Below are positions 44,847 through 55,068 of a stretch of DNA of 64,000 bases, piece after piece. The position numbers were made by a program, and so were the translations under genes. The notes under the pieces were generated by a model. The model was not told the origin of the DNA, ran no database searches, and worked only from the letters and a program-made list of their open reading frames with translations. Numbering within the stretch: the stretch's first letter is position 1; every line of letters starts with the position of its first letter. Source of the DNA: Pseudomonas sp. NFR16 (GTDB lineage: Bacteria > Pseudomonadota > Gammaproteobacteria > Pseudomonadales > Pseudomonadaceae); the NCBI RefSeq assembly GCF_900108875.1, contig NZ_FNYJ01000001.1, forward strand, positions 682,001 through 746,000, written 5' to 3'.

Positions 44847-45392
44847 ATGAACACTTCAGCATTGGATGATGCAAAAGAAACGACCGACCGCCTGCTTCAA
44901 GGACCACTTCCAGCCGGCACTGTCGCCCCCGATTTCTCCCTGTACGCAACGCCCGATCAGCGGCTGTCCCTGCACGAGCTAAAGGGAAGTCCCGTAATAT
45001 TGGCGTTCTACCCCGCTGACTGGAGCTCGGTGTGTGGCGACCAACTGACCTTGTACAACCAGGTGCTTCCCACCTTCAGAGAGTACGGCGCGACGCTGCT
45101 GGGTATTTCCGTCGACAGCGCATGGTGTCATCAGGCCTTCGTCAAAGATCGTGGGTTTCACTTCAGCCTGCTTGCCGATTTCGAGCCCAAAGGAGCGGTG
45201 GCGCGACAGTATGGCGTGTACGATTCCCACCTTGGAGTGTGTAAGCGTGCGTTGTTCGTGATTGACAAGGAGGGGGTGGTCGCCTGGAGCTACGTTTCAC
45301 CGATGGCAATCAATCCTGGAGCGGACGGCATTCTGGATGCGCTGGATGCTCTGGCAGAGTCCCCACACAGCACGCCCGCCAACAACCAGTAG
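44847..45392 (+). CDS. Peroxiredoxin (AhpC/TSA family)
   Basis: The 181-residue thiol peroxidase has the probable peroxidatic Cys at residue 63 in FYPADWSSVCGDQL and later cysteines (SAWCHQAF, LGVCKRALF) that could resolve it. It should reduce peroxides, probably with a thioredoxin-type donor. The DsbA-like gene follows eight bases after its stop, so they form an operon. Its 5' region and first four codons (MNTS) match the LtrA gene. Confidence 0.88.
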   Translation: MNTSALDDAKETTDRLLQGPLPAGTVAPDFSLYATPDQRLSLHELKGSPVILAFYPADWSSVCGDQLTLYNQVLPTFREYGATLLGISVDSAWCHQAFVKDRGFHFSLLADFEPKGAVARQYGVYDSHLGVCKRALFVIDKEGVVAWSYVSPMAINPGADGILDALDALAESPHSTPANNQ

Positions 45393-45400
45393 GTGATCAC

Positions 45401-45940
45401 ATGGCCACTCTCAAAGTCCCGGTAACTGCAAACGACCATCGCCAGGGAAGGGCGGATGCCAAGGTCACACTGGTGGAATATGGCGACTACGAATGCCCCT
45501 ATTGCGGTTTGGCGTACTGGGTCGTCAAGCAGCTGCAGCAGCATTTTGGCGAGGATCTGTTGCTTGTGTTTCGCAACTTTCCACTGACCACTGCTCACCC
45601 GCATGCGCTGGGCGCAGCTGTCACCGCTGAATATGCCGGGAGTCGAGGATTCTTCTGGGAGGCCCACGACGAGTTGTATGAAAATCAGGATCGATTGGGC
45701 GTGCCGCTGTATGGCGCCATCGCACTGAGACACGGCCTTTCCAGCGATGAACTCGTTGTTGCGATGCAAACCGATATCTATCTGCCCAAAATACAATCCG
45801 ATTTCAATGGCGGCGTACGTAGCGGGGTAAACGGCACGCCTGCGTTCTACATCGACGGGCTTCGCTATGACGGGCCTCCCGAGGTCACCGAGATGAGTCA
45901 GGCGATTGAGCTTTCCTCAATGCGTGGACTCAATCGCTAG
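45401..45940 (+). CDS. Cytoplasmic DsbA-like thiol-disulfide protein
   Basis: The 179-residue protein has a thioredoxin-fold active site CPYC at residues 32-35 and a cis-Pro in GVNGTPAFYIDG. It lacks a signal peptide, so it is cytoplasmic, unlike classic DsbA. It follows the peroxiredoxin gene directly and may be its reducing partner or act on unfolded proteins under stress. TAGGTGATC precedes the ATG. Confidence 0.85.
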   Translation: MATLKVPVTANDHRQGRADAKVTLVEYGDYECPYCGLAYWVVKQLQQHFGEDLLLVFRNFPLTTAHPHALGAAVTAEYAGSRGFFWEAHDELYENQDRLGVPLYGAIALRHGLSSDELVVAMQTDIYLPKIQSDFNGGVRSGVNGTPAFYIDGLRYDGPPEVTEMSQAIELSSMRGLNR

Positions 45941-46220
45941 CTAGCGCCTGGGTTGATAGCTAACGACAGGCTGTTTATTCACACGAAATGTCTAGACGTC
46001 GTTCGTCGGTAATCAAGTAGCCGTGGCGCGCTGTCATGAGATCGCGACTATGTTGATCGGGTGGCATCGTTTCTCAAAGCTGCCATTCCCTCCCACGTCA
46101 TCGTCTTCCCGACCAAGCTCAACGTATTGCTGGTCTCATGCCCCTGTTTCCTGAGCATCGTTCAGGGCACGTAGATCCATCTGTATGAGTCCGTGTTATC
46201 CATTTTGGAGACAACTCATC

Positions 46221-48971
46221 ATGGCTACTCTCTGTGAAATATGTAACGCCAGACCGGCTGTCGCGCGAGTGACCGTGTCGCAAAATGGTCAGGCCAGAAC
46301 AATGTCCATTTGCGACCACGACTACCGTCAACTTTTACGCCATCAAAGCATGTTGAACCCCTTCGACTCTTTGCTGGGCGGTGGCGTGTCCCGCTTTTTC
46401 GACAACATGGGCGGAGCAGCGGATCAGGGGGGTAATGACTTAAGGCTCTCTGCGCATGTGCCTCGCGAATCAGTCGACGCAACCGACGCATTCAGTTCCC
46501 AGACGCTGGAAATCCTGCAACGCGCTGGGGAGAAAGCCCATGAGTTCAACCGCAGCGAGCTCGACACTGAGCATCTGTTGTATGTGCTTGCCGATACCGA
46601 CATAGGCACAGCGTTGCTCAAGGAATTGAAGCTTTCTGCGGACGACATCAAAGGCTACATCGATCAACACGCTCAAAGGGGTGCTGCGCAGGCTCCGGTC
46701 GATCAGATGAGCATCTCGCCTCGACTGAAAAAAGCGTTCAATTTTGCGTTCCAGGCATCTCGTGATTTAGGGCACTCGTATGTTGGCCCCGAGCATCTGT
46801 TGATCGGGCTTTCCTCGGTGTCCGAAAGCATTGCCGGAACGCTGCTAAAAAAATACGGCGTGACCCCTGAAGCCTTGCGGCAGAAGGTGGTCAAGGTGGT
46901 GGGTAAGGGGGCTGAGGACGGGAGAGTCGATACCCCCACGGGAACACCGACACTCGACAAGTTCGGTCGCGACCTGACGTCATTGGCTCGTGAGGGCAAG
47001 CTGGATCCCGTATTGGGCCGCGCGCTGGAAATCGAAAACACCATCGAGGTGCTGGCCCGCCGCAGGAAGAACAATCCGGTCCTGATCGGCGAACCCGGCG
47101 TCGGCAAGACAGCCATCGTTGAAGGGCTTGCACAGCGCATAGTTAAGGGCGATGTCCCGGAAATCCTGCGTGGCAGACGGCTCGTTGAAGTCAATCTGAA
47201 CTCAATGGTCGCGGGCTCCAAATACCGTGGCGAATTTGAGGAGCGCGCCAAGCAACTGCTCGATGAAGTGGCTGCAAAGAGCTCGGAGCTGATTCTGTTC
47301 ATCGACGAGCTGCATACGATCGTTGGCGCGGGGCAGGGAGGTGAAGAGGGCGGCTTGGACATTGCCAACGTATTGAAACCCGCACTGGCACGCGGGGAGC
47401 TCAGTCTGATCGGTGCGACGACGCTCAATGAGTACCAAAAGCACATCGAAAAAGATGCGGCGCTCGAAAGACGTTTTCAGCCCGTCCTGATATCCGAGCC
47501 CACCGTAGAACAGACCATCATTATCCTGCGTGGGCTGCGCGACAAGCTTGAGGCACACCATCAGGTGACGTTCGCCGACGAAGCATTCGTGGCAGCCGCG
47601 GAGCTGTCGGATCGTTACATCACCTCGCGCTTTCTGCCGGACAAGGCCATTGACCTGATCGACCAGGCTGCGGCCCGCGTGCGCATCAGCGCCTCCTCAA
47701 GGCCCGCTGGCATTCAGGAGCTGGAAGCAGAAATCACCCAGCTCAAACGCGAACAGGACTATTCATCCTCGCGTAAACGCTTCGATGAATCCAAAGGCTT
47801 CGAAGAGCGCATCGGTCAAAAACAAGCCCAATTGGGAGAGGAGACAGAAGCCTGGGAGCGCAAAACGGGTTCCGAAACCCTTGAGGTGACCCTTGAGTCG
47901 ATTGCCGAAGTACTGTCCCGTCTGACCGGTATTCCGGTAACCGAACTCACCCAGGAAGAGCGTCAGAAGCTGCTGAATATGGAAGACACTTTGCGTGATC
48001 GGCTGGTCGGGCAGGAAGATGCTGTGCTTGCGGTCAGCGATGCGGTTCGTTTGTCTCGCGCCGGCCTTGGACAAGCCAACAGACCCATTGCCACGTTTCT
48101 CTTTCTTGGTCCAACCGGCGTAGGCAAAACCGAGTTGGCCAAGGCGTTGGCAGAGACGGTGTTTGGTGACGAGCAATCGATCGTTCGCATCGATATGTCG
48201 GAGTACATGGAGCGTCATGCGGTTGCCCGGTTGATCGGTGCGCCACCCGGTTACGTCGGATACGACGAAGGCGGTCAGTTGACAGAGCGCGTCCGCCGCA
48301 AGCCCTACAGCGTGATTTTGCTCGACGAGATTGAGAAGGCGCATCCCGATGTGAGCAACGTATTGCTGCAGGTGTTCGATGATGGTCGTCTCACGGACGG
48401 CAAGGGACGAGTTGTGGACTTCAGCAACACGATCATCATCGCCACCAGCAATCTAGGCTCTCCCGTCATCATGCAGAATCTTGAGCGACCAGAAGATGAA
48501 CGCCTTACGGATAAAGCGTTACGAGATGAGTTGATGGGCGTCTTGAAAGGGCATTTTCGTCCCGAATTCCTGAACCGCATCGACGACATCATCGTGTTCC
48601 ATGCCCTTACTCGGGACAACATCCGATCGATTGTGGGCATTCAGCTTGATCGGGTCATTCGAACCGCGGCTGCGCAGAACATCACGGTGAAAGTGGCTGA
48701 CACCCTCATTGATCATCTGGCGGATGTTGGTTATCAGCCCGAGTTTGGCGCGCGAGAGTTGAAGCGTCAGATTCGCCAGACCCTCGAAACGCGGCTCGCG
48801 AAGGAAATGCTCGCTGGCAAACTCCAGGCAGGCGACAGCGTTGAACTGGGTTACGACAAAGCTCGTGACGTAGTGCTGTTCGATAAGCTGGATGCGCCAA
48901 ACGCCTCAGCAAACATGAGTCCGCCCGACCAGCCTGATGATCGCGTGTCGATCGCGGGGACAGGGACTTAG
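46221..48971 (+). CDS. ClpG/ClpK-type AAA+ disaggregase
   Basis: The 916-residue protein has an N-terminal Cys-rich element (LCEIC at 4-8, ICDHDY at 30-35) seen in ClpG/ClpK, a double Clp-N domain (about 90-235), AAA+ domain 1 with GEPGVGKT near 290 and [10 protein letters not shown], a short middle domain (about 500-560) and AAA+ domain 2 with GPTGVGKT near 630 and [11 protein letters not shown]. Family members disaggregate heat-damaged proteins without DnaK and confer heat tolerance. The short middle domain separates it from ClpB. TTGGAG precedes the ATG. It follows the peroxiredoxin operon by 280 bp. Confidence 0.88.
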   Translation: MATLCEICNARPAVARVTVSQNGQARTMSICDHDYRQLLRHQSMLNPFDSLLGGGVSRFFDNMGGAADQGGNDLRLSAHVPRESVDATDAFSSQTLEILQRAGEKAHEFNRSELDTEHLLYVLADTDIGTALLKELKLSADDIKGYIDQHAQRGAAQAPVDQMSISPRLKKAFNFAFQASRDLGHSYVGPEHLLIGLSSVSESIAGTLLKKYGVTPEALRQKVVKVVGKGAEDGRVDTPTGTPTLDKFGRDLTSLAREGKLDPVLGRALEIENTIEVLARRRKNNPVLIGEPGVGKTAIVEGLAQRIVKGDVPEILRGRRLVEVNLNSMVAGSKYRGEFEERAKQLLDEVAAKSSELILFIDELHTIVGAGQGGEEGGLDIANVLKPALARGELSLIGATTLNEYQKHIEKDAALERRFQPVLISEPTVEQTIIILRGLRDKLEAHHQVTFADEAFVAAAELSDRYITSRFLPDKAIDLIDQAAARVRISASSRPAGIQELEAEITQLKREQDYSSSRKRFDESKGFEERIGQKQAQLGEETEAWERKTGSETLEVTLESIAEVLSRLTGIPVTELTQEERQKLLNMEDTLRDRLVGQEDAVLAVSDAVRLSRAGLGQANRPIATFLFLGPTGVGKTELAKALAETVFGDEQSIVRIDMSEYMERHAVARLIGAPPGYVGYDEGGQLTERVRRKPYSVILLDEIEKAHPDVSNVLLQVFDDGRLTDGKGRVVDFSNTIIIATSNLGSPVIMQNLERPEDERLTDKALRDELMGVLKGHFRPEFLNRIDDIIVFHALTRDNIRSIVGIQLDRVIRTAAAQNITVKVADTLIDHLADVGYQPEFGARELKRQIRQTLETRLAKEMLAGKLQAGDSVELGYDKARDVVLFDKLDAPNASANMSPPDQPDDRVSIAGTGT

Positions 48972-49331
48972 CTGAACCTGCTCCCGTCATCGGGTAGCTG
49001 GGCTGTGGATGACGTCGTGCAATGAAGCACTGGGTCCTCGGATGTCTGGACGAGCCCGGCAGACGAAGATGCGTTCTTGATGCAGGCTCAGGAGGTGCCT
49101 GGTCCTGAAGGTCCATTGATGGCACAGGGCGGCGAAATTGCGTTTGTGCCATTGCCATGCGCTCAAACTCAGGGTCATCAGTACCGAAGTCACGCCAGCA
49201 TGACGGCTATCTTGGTGCTCTCCATGGCGCTGGAACAGCGCCAGCCTGGCAGGCTTCGCCTTCGGTTGAACGCAACTCATGGTCACCCAGCCGTAGATCA
49301 CATCGGCCGGGCGTGGCGGTGGTTGCGTGTA
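48972..49331. other. Gene-free stretch between convergent genes
   Basis: No frame here looks like a known protein and no strong hairpin is seen. It separates the ClpG gene from the LLM oxidoreductase on the other strand. Confidence 0.5.
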
Positions 49332-50315
49332 TCAGTCCACTTGAGGACGCGGCTGTACCGCGAATTCCGGAACAATGTGAGTACCCAGCTCCTCAATGAC
49401 TTCCTCAGCAGGGCGCTTTCCGTATTTGAGGTTCAGGATAACGTGGTCCACCCCGATCTCCTCAAGCGACTCCAGCAAAAAACGCAGATGGTAGCGTCCC
49501 AGTTTGAACCCTAAATGAATGCGGGTGGGCGGCGTGGATGGCGTCTCGTCAAGGTCGATATAAAGCGACTGAGCGAAGGGCTTATAGACGGCGCCACATT
49601 GCTTCATCACCTCACGTCGCCAGTCTTCGACGATCAACCGCTGCATGTTCGGTATGCGTGGATAGTTGATCCATCCGAGGCTTTCGCGCGCGATCCAGTC
49701 CAGCGACTGGCGACTGTTTCCAGTCACAAGCATTGGAATGGATTGGGTTGTGGGTTTGGGAATCAAGTCAGCGCCCTGCATCTCACCACCGCTCCAGCGG
49801 ATGGGTTCGAAGCTGGTGCTGTGGGCGCGGCGGATCACCTCATAGTGCTCTCGAAAGATCTCTCCGCGCCTTTCGGGATCGACGCCGAAAGCTAAAAACT
49901 CCACCGGACGATCGCCGGAAGCCACCCCCAGAATCAAGCGACCTGCACTCAGTTGATCGACGCTGGCAGATGCCTTGGCGGTGTGCAACGGATGGCGCAA
50001 CGGTATGGCAATGGACGCAGTGCCAAGCGCAATCTCAGACGTATGCGCGGCCATATAGCCCAGATAAACCCAAGGGTCGAACAGTTGGCCAACATCGCCG
50101 AAACCGGGATCCCGAAGAGGCACATCACGAAACCAGAGCGCGCAGAAACTCAACGCCTCTGCTCGTTTGGCCAAAGCGACCTGGTTGAGCATGCTGGGCG
50201 TATCCCCATCGAAGGCCTCCAAAGGGAAAAACAATCCAAGGCTCAAATGACCCTGAGTAAAGGTCCGGCTGAACCCTCGATGCTGCTGATAAGTAATGGT
50301 ACTCGGCCGATACAT
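49332..50315 (-). CDS. LLM-class flavin-dependent oxidoreductase
   Basis: The 327-residue protein belongs to the luciferase-like monooxygenase family (HLSLGLFFPLEAFDGDTPSM, QLSAGRLILGVASGDRPVEF). It should use FMNH2 or F420-like flavin chemistry; the substrate is unknown. The start MYRPSTITY has GAGGAA six bases upstream. It is convergent with the ClpG gene, and no flavin reductase lies nearby. Confidence 0.85.
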   Translation of the reverse strand: MYRPSTITYQQHRGFSRTFTQGHLSLGLFFPLEAFDGDTPSMLNQVALAKRAEALSFCALWFRDVPLRDPGFGDVGQLFDPWVYLGYMAAHTSEIALGTASIAIPLRHPLHTAKASASVDQLSAGRLILGVASGDRPVEFLAFGVDPERRGEIFREHYEVIRRAHSTSFEPIRWSGGEMQGADLIPKPTTQSIPMLVTGNSRQSLDWIARESLGWINYPRIPNMQRLIVEDWRREVMKQCGAVYKPFAQSLYIDLDETPSTPPTRIHLGFKLGRYHLRFLLESLEEIGVDHVILNLKYGKRPAEEVIEELGTHIVPEFAVQPRPQVD

Positions 50316-51041
50316 ACTGATTTCCTCAATGGGAGAACGTGAACAGCGGCCTCATTTCCAGCGGGGCTGCGGCATCGGTCGCTTGAGAACGACAGGTGGG
50401 GAGTGCTTAAAACGTTTACCCGTTGTGCGGTAAATGTTGGTCGGGCGGGACGTGTTAAGGGGCCAGTGGCTGGCGATACACGCGGACAGGTCCAGATCGC
50501 ACGAACGGACGGTCAGAAGGGAATCTGATTGCCCCAGCCTTTGCCTCAACTGAGTAAAGGCGTGGGGTAATCCAACAAGCGTAGGCGGGTTTGCAATGAT
50601 TCGCCATGCTGATTGTGACCATGAAGCGCGAGCGACTGTCGAGGCACCACGAATGGCAGCAGTTGAAAAATCTTTGCACCAACTTTGAGAGATCAAACGA
50701 TTGCCTGAGCTGTGATCTGCAAACAGATCCCGCGACGGAGGACACCAGACTCGATTCTCACGCTAGCGTTTAAGGATGAGCCTGATTATTCCAACGCCAT
50801 GAATGGCGTTCCTCCGATCAACACGACCTCGCTGACGCCCGGGTTTTTTCGCCGTTTGGCCAGACCATCGCTCTGGGTGGTGTTTATTCGGATCTGGATA
50901 CAACCGTCGTTAGAAGCGTGCCGTTTCTGTGTAAAACCCCAGGCTTCAAATGGTTGTTTTCCAGCAGTTCGACCGTGTCGACCAGCACTGAGCTGGTTCT
51001 CTTTCTCACGCCGGTACTGGTTGTTGAGTGATCTGAATTTC

Positions 51042-51061
51042 GACCCTCCTTGAGGAGGGTC
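51042..51061. terminator. Strong hairpin GACCCTCC-TTGA-GGAGGGTC
   Basis: Perfect 8-bp arms around TTGA. No T tract follows. It could end an unidentified transcript or be an isolated structure. Confidence 0.4.
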
Positions 51062-51184
51062 TTAGCCGGTGCTGTTGCAGCACCAGGGCAGGACGTTTTT
51101 ACATCGTCATCGACGAACTGGTTTGATCCAGCAACGGGTGCGATCGTGAGATCCCTGTAACCACCCGATTACTACCAGCATATT

Positions 51185-51275
51185 GTGAGCTATTGTTTGG
51201 TTTTCTTGTTATAGCCAAACTAAGCAGCCATTTAGTGTGGTTATAGCTTATTATTAGTGGAGTAGGGTAGCTCAC
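51185..51275. repeat. Nested inverted repeat in AT-rich DNA
   Basis: GTGAGCTA (51185) pairs with TAGCTCAC (51268). Inside it, GTTTGG and CCAAAC flank a 14-base loop. Such nesting could form a structured RNA or be a recombination end. It lies about 140 bp upstream of the HEPN-like gene. Confidence 0.4.
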
Positions 51276-51414
51276 AAGATGATCTACGGATAGCTCATCC
51301 TTGTTCGTTATCTTCCAAGCATGTTCGGTATCTTTCAAGCACACGTCTCATCGGTAAAAGCCCCGTAAATCAACGGCTATAGCCATCTGAGGTGCCTATT
51401 CAAAGGAGTATTCA

Positions 51415-51961
51415 ATGGGTCATTTTCCAAGCTGGATGCTTCAAGGCGCTCATCATTACCTGAAAGCTTCTGAGGTTCTGGACGCGCAGAACCTACCGCA
51501 CGTTGCCCAGGTCAATGCGGCGATTGGTATGGAAATTCTGCTCAAGAGCTTTATTTCCGTGCCTGACCAACATCCAGGTACATCCGGCGAGACCTACAAA
51601 CTCGACTCTGCAGCGCTGGCCGCGGCTCACCAACATCTGAAAAGCGTCGGCAAAACCAGCCATAAAACGGCTGATAAGCACGATCTATTGACGTTGTTTC
51701 ATGCGATGCCCGAAGCGATTCGTAGCAGCTTGTCCCTGGACAGCCAGGAAGATTCCTTCGAGAGATACCGCGACGTGTTCACTCACCAACAGCCGGCATC
51801 CGTATGAGTCGAGCAGCTGGAAATTTTCCGACCCGGTGCTGATGAGGTTGCTGCAGTGGACGCTGTCCAATGTGGTTGGGTATTACGAGGCGCAAGGTTC
51901 TCAGGATCAGTTCGTCCTGAATTACATCGTTGAGGTGCAGGCACGAGCTGCGGCACAGTGA
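51415..51961 (+). pseudogene. HEPN-like gene with a single frameshift
   Basis: The frame encodes IGMEILLKSFISV and then FERYRDVFTH, where R-x4-H fits the HEPN ribonuclease motif. Right after it, one extra base near 51,786 shifts the frame. The other frame continues SRHPYESSSWKFSDPVLMRL to QGSQDQFVLNYIVEVQARAA. Removing one C would give a protein of about 181 residues. An intact HEPN protein could be an RNase toxin or a nucleotide-binding helper. AAAGGAGTATTCA precedes the ATG. A sequencing error is possible. Confidence 0.6.
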
Positions 51962-52730
51962 ATCGAGGCTTGGGCGTGGCTTCAAATCTGAACACCAGAG
52001 CCCCCCAGTCCTGTATAGGACAGTACGCATAATGTATATTATGTTAAATCGAGTATTTGGGTCCGATAACCTTATCCCCATTCTCACCAGCTCCCGAAAG
52101 CCAGACTTCGCTGAATCGACCATGCTCTCCCGAACCTACCCGTTACATTCCATGCTTCCAACACCTTCCAGCTTCGTAACCCGCCATCGCTGATTATCCG
52201 GTTTGAACACCATAACGCTGCAGCCAAAAACCTGTCTCAAATCTCACCGTCCGGTCATCCATCGCTCTCGGTTTACGACTGAGGTTACGACGCTCCACTG
52301 AACTCAACTGAACCTGTGATCACTGAGGAGCGCATAACAGCGTTGGGTAGTTGGAGATCCTGCTGAATATGTCAGAGCGCTGATGCGAATCCAAAACCAG
52401 GTGGTGAGAACTCTCTTGCGTGAGGATATGCAAATCAGTCTAGAAAACCGCTATCCGACACTTTAATTGCTTCGACTATAAGTTTGGATATCAGGGCTAA
52501 CGCTCAGCATAAGGCGAGCCAGAGTCGGATAATCTACAACACAGCAGCGCAGCCCGGCTTCGATCACGGCCTGCGCGCCCTTCTCTCCTGCGTATTCGCT
52601 GATGCAGAAGCAAGCACAGACTCTGTCTCCACCGCAAAAATGATCTCTCATGCAGAGGCCAGCGTCAGAATATTTGACTTCAGCATGCAAGCTCCTCGTT
52701 ACGCGTCCGGCGCTAAAGGGGTTGTACTGA
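51962..52730. other. Gene-poor region
   Basis: No recognisable gene. Short open frames on both strands near 52,460-52,850 have no ribosome binding site or known motif. Possibly decayed DNA. Confidence 0.45.
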
Positions 52731-53528
52731 TCAGTGCCGATCAGCCTCACTGGCTGCTTCTTCGATTAGATCGGCAATCTCGCGGGGATGGGAAATCAGA
52801 GACACATGGCTGGCAGCCAGTTCAATCGTATGGGCATTTATGCGCTTAGCCATGAACAGTTGCAGTTCAGGGTTGATAGTTCGGTCCTGGGTTGATACGG
52901 CATACCAGCTGGGTTTGCTCTGCCACGCAGCTGCATTAGTCTTTGCGGTGGCGATGGCCTTAGCGAAAGGTTGCTGGACTGAAAAGAATACGTTGGCTTC
53001 CTGCTTGGGCAAGTCCCCGGCGAAGTCCTGCAGGAAGGCTTGCTGGGACAACACACCAAAACCGTCGGCAGACCACTGGAGCCCCTTGGCAGCAGGAGCC
53101 GGGGGAAATTTAGCGGCCAAGGCTGGATAGTCTTCCCCGGCTTCCGGGGCACGAGCAGCGACATACACTAGCCCTTTGACTTTGGGGTCTACGCCAGCCT
53201 GGCTGATGACCATACCACCATAGGAGTGAGCGACGAGAATCGTCGGGCCATCCTGCAGGGCCAGTGTGCGCTTGACGGCGTCCACGTCGGCCTCGAGCGA
53301 TGTTGTGGGATTTTGCACGGCTGTCACCCGATATCCCTTGGCCTGCAGCAATGGAATGACCTTTGCCCAGCTTGATCCGTCGGCATACAGGCCATGCACC
53401 AGCACAATATTCTTGACCCCGAGCCCCGCAATGGTGCCGTTGTCGGGCGCTTTCTCTGCCGCCGAAACGGTGAGCGAAAGCACTATGGCCAACAGGGTTG
53501 AACAGGCTACGACATGCTTTTTCATCAT
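52731..53528 (-). CDS. Secreted alpha/beta hydrolase
   Basis: The protein of about 265 residues starts with a signal peptide (KKHVVACSTLLAIVLSLTVS then AAEKAP), so it is likely periplasmic. NIVLVHGLYADGSSWAKV and the nucleophile region VAHSYGGMV are typical of the RsbQ/esterase-like subgroup; the catalytic His is in ASHVSLISHP. I chose MMKKH with GGAG upstream over MEFMM. The substrate is unknown. Confidence 0.82.
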   Translation of the reverse strand: MMKKHVVACSTLLAIVLSLTVSAAEKAPDNGTIAGLGVKNIVLVHGLYADGSSWAKVIPLLQAKGYRVTAVQNPTTSLEADVDAVKRTLALQDGPTILVAHSYGGMVISQAGVDPKVKGLVYVAARAPEAGEDYPALAAKFPPAPAAKGLQWSADGFGVLSQQAFLQDFAGDLPKQEANVFFSVQQPFAKAIATAKTNAAAWQSKPSWYAVSTQDRTINPELQLFMAKRINAHTIELAASHVSLISHPREIADLIEEAASEADRH

Positions 53529-54041
53529 GAACTCCATTTAATTGAGACGCTCAGCGCCAGTGATTGATGTTGTGTCAGTTGCAAGTTCTGTCGTGCAGGC
53601 CACTCAGCCATTGCGGCGACGGGCCTGCGTCGCCAGCAGGCAAATGCCGCAATCGGAAGGTAGAACGCACCAAAAGCTACGCAAGGCGCGAACTCACCAA
53701 CGCTTCGCAAAGCCGAATGCCTGATAAGAAAAACCACCCGGCAAGGCGGAATGTGAAACGCTGCGGATCAAGACCCATTGCGTACCCTGCACCTCCAGTA
53801 ACCTCGGTCGGCGTTTACTCGTTCGACGCTCGTGATCTCCGCTACGGCTTGTTGCCAGCACTGACTGACAAGCGTCTGTACAACTCAACTTTGGTGGCAA
53901 AGCGGTGGTGAACGCTGGTAGATGTATTCCCACAAACTCGGAGATGCCGGAGTCACCGAAGCCGCGGTAGTTGGCCGCGATGATCAGTAGGCGATCACAA
54001 TGGCGAATTTCACAACAAGCGTTAAGCAAATTCCCTAATCA

Positions 54042-54061
54042 ACCCTACCTTCTAGTAGGGT
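54042..54061. promoter_or_regulatory. TetR-type palindrome, copy 1
   Basis: ACCCTACCTTCTAGTAGGGT has arms CCCTAC/GTAGGG. The core CCTACCTTCTAGTAGG recurs exactly at 54,446. Such palindromes are typical TetR-family operators. Confidence 0.5.
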
Positions 54062-54308
54062 GCCAGTCAAGATTTAAGGCTATAAGGCTCACGGCTGGTA
54101 GCAACAGCCGTGCTTTGAAACGGTTGGCTCCTTGACTCGCAGTGGATGACTGAAGTGCGGAATGATGCGGGCTTCCCCAGGGAGAGAATGACTAAGATCG
54201 TAACTGTGTGCTTGACGTGCGAAACCTGATTATCTTCCTCTAGCTGTGGCCTACATCGTTGCTTTCGCAGCCGAAATACCGTTTCTCAAATCCGCTCACG
54301 CCACTGCT

Positions 54309-54350
54309 CGTACAAATATGTACGTTGGGATTGCAGCGATGGCAGTCCCG
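54309..54350. repeat. Segment resembling the upstream region of 62,087
   Basis: CGTACAAATATGTACG and, further on, ATGGCAGTCCCG align with 61,980-62,021. GTACA-AAT-ATGTAC is itself an inverted repeat. No gene follows at the equivalent distance. Confidence 0.5.
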
Positions 54351-54445
54351 TAGCGATCCTCTGGTCCTCATACTGGTCCGAACACACACCTCCCCTGCTG
54401 GGCTCGAGGAAACGGTCGAGCATCGCAGATGCTGTTGCATTGAGG

Positions 54446-54461
54446 CCTACCTTCTAGTAGG
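54446..54461. promoter_or_regulatory. TetR-type palindrome, copy 2
   Basis: CCTACCTTCTAGTAGG, identical to the core of the site at 54,042. It lies about 170 bp upstream of the chorismate mutase start. Confidence 0.5.
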
Positions 54462-54630
54462 TTTGTTGGCACTTGGGCTCTGGACTGCTCGATGATTCAC
54501 TGCTGACAGCCGTGAGAACTGCGGCCCGAAGCCGACTCGCACAGTTCGGTTACGAAATCGATCTGTTATTAAGGACTACGTGAGGACCACGCAGGGACTT
54601 CAAAAAGTACAGCTTAAGAGAGGACATTTC

Positions 54631-54969
54631 GTGGACACACCAGACGTCGGCACCCAACTTTCGACATTCCGACAGACCATCGACAATATTGACGCCGCAT
54701 TGATCCATATGCTCGCCGAGCGCTTTCGTTGCACTGACCAGGTTGGAGTGCTCAAGGCAAAACATCAACTGCCGGCGGTTGATAAGGGACGTGAGCGCCG
54801 TCAATACGAACGGCTCACCCGCCTGGCTGAGGAAGCCAATCTCGATTCTGGCTTCGTTGAAAAACTGATGGAATTCGTGATCAGTGAGGTGGTACAGCGC
54901 CACCGTCAAATAGCCGCCGTCGAGCAAGCCACAAGTACTGATCAGGCTGACGCTCCCCAGTTCACCTGA
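54631..54969 (+). CDS. Chorismate mutase (AroQ type)
   Basis: The 112-residue all-helical protein has the AroQ pattern: an Arg in helix 1 (TFRQTIDNIDAALIHMLAER), a Lys in VGVLKAKHQLPA, Asp/Arg in VDKGRERR and a C-terminal ISEVVQRHRQ. It should rearrange chorismate to prephenate. The start GTG at 54631 has AGAGGA upstream; a longer GTG start at 54580 is weaker. It is a stand-alone enzyme rather than the PheA fusion, so a specialised pathway is possible. Confidence 0.8.
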   Translation: MDTPDVGTQLSTFRQTIDNIDAALIHMLAERFRCTDQVGVLKAKHQLPAVDKGRERRQYERLTRLAEEANLDSGFVEKLMEFVISEVVQRHRQIAAVEQATSTDQADAPQFT

Positions 54970-55068
54970 TTTGAGACTCGACTGAATTCTTCAAGAAATC
55001 TGCAGGCCATTAAACCTTTGCACCCATTGCTTTTCCGCAGATGCGCGAAGAACAAAGAGACATTTTCC

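Larger units (their letters stand above)
50316..51414. other. Gene-poor region with structured, AT-rich right end
   Basis: I see no convincing coding region. The left part has mixed short frames without ribosome binding sites. The right part contains a hairpin at 51,042 and a nested inverted repeat at 51,185, then imperfect direct repeats (TATCTT-C/T-CAAGCA at 51,309 and 51,331) before the next gene. Confidence 0.45.
53529..54630. other. Gene-poor region carrying orphan regulatory elements
   Basis: No intact gene is supported. It contains two TetR-type palindromes and a 42-bp segment resembling the promoter region of the dehydrogenase at 62,087, listed separately. A minus-strand piece with RLLIIAANYRGFGDSG hints at a decayed alpha/beta hydrolase near 53,960. 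Confidence 0.45.

Noticed and set aside
44611..44850. A possible 80-codon coding frame within the peroxiredoxin leader
   Set aside because: The homologous copy upstream of LtrA does not preserve the same frame, so the conserved feature is not a protein.
46221..48971. Assignment of the AAA+ protein as ClpB
   Set aside because: The N-terminal CxxC element and short middle domain fit ClpG/ClpK rather than ClpB.
50352..50745. Minus-strand frames of about 100 codons downstream of the LLM gene
   Set aside because: No ribosome binding site and no recognisable family. Composition does not resemble neighbouring genes.
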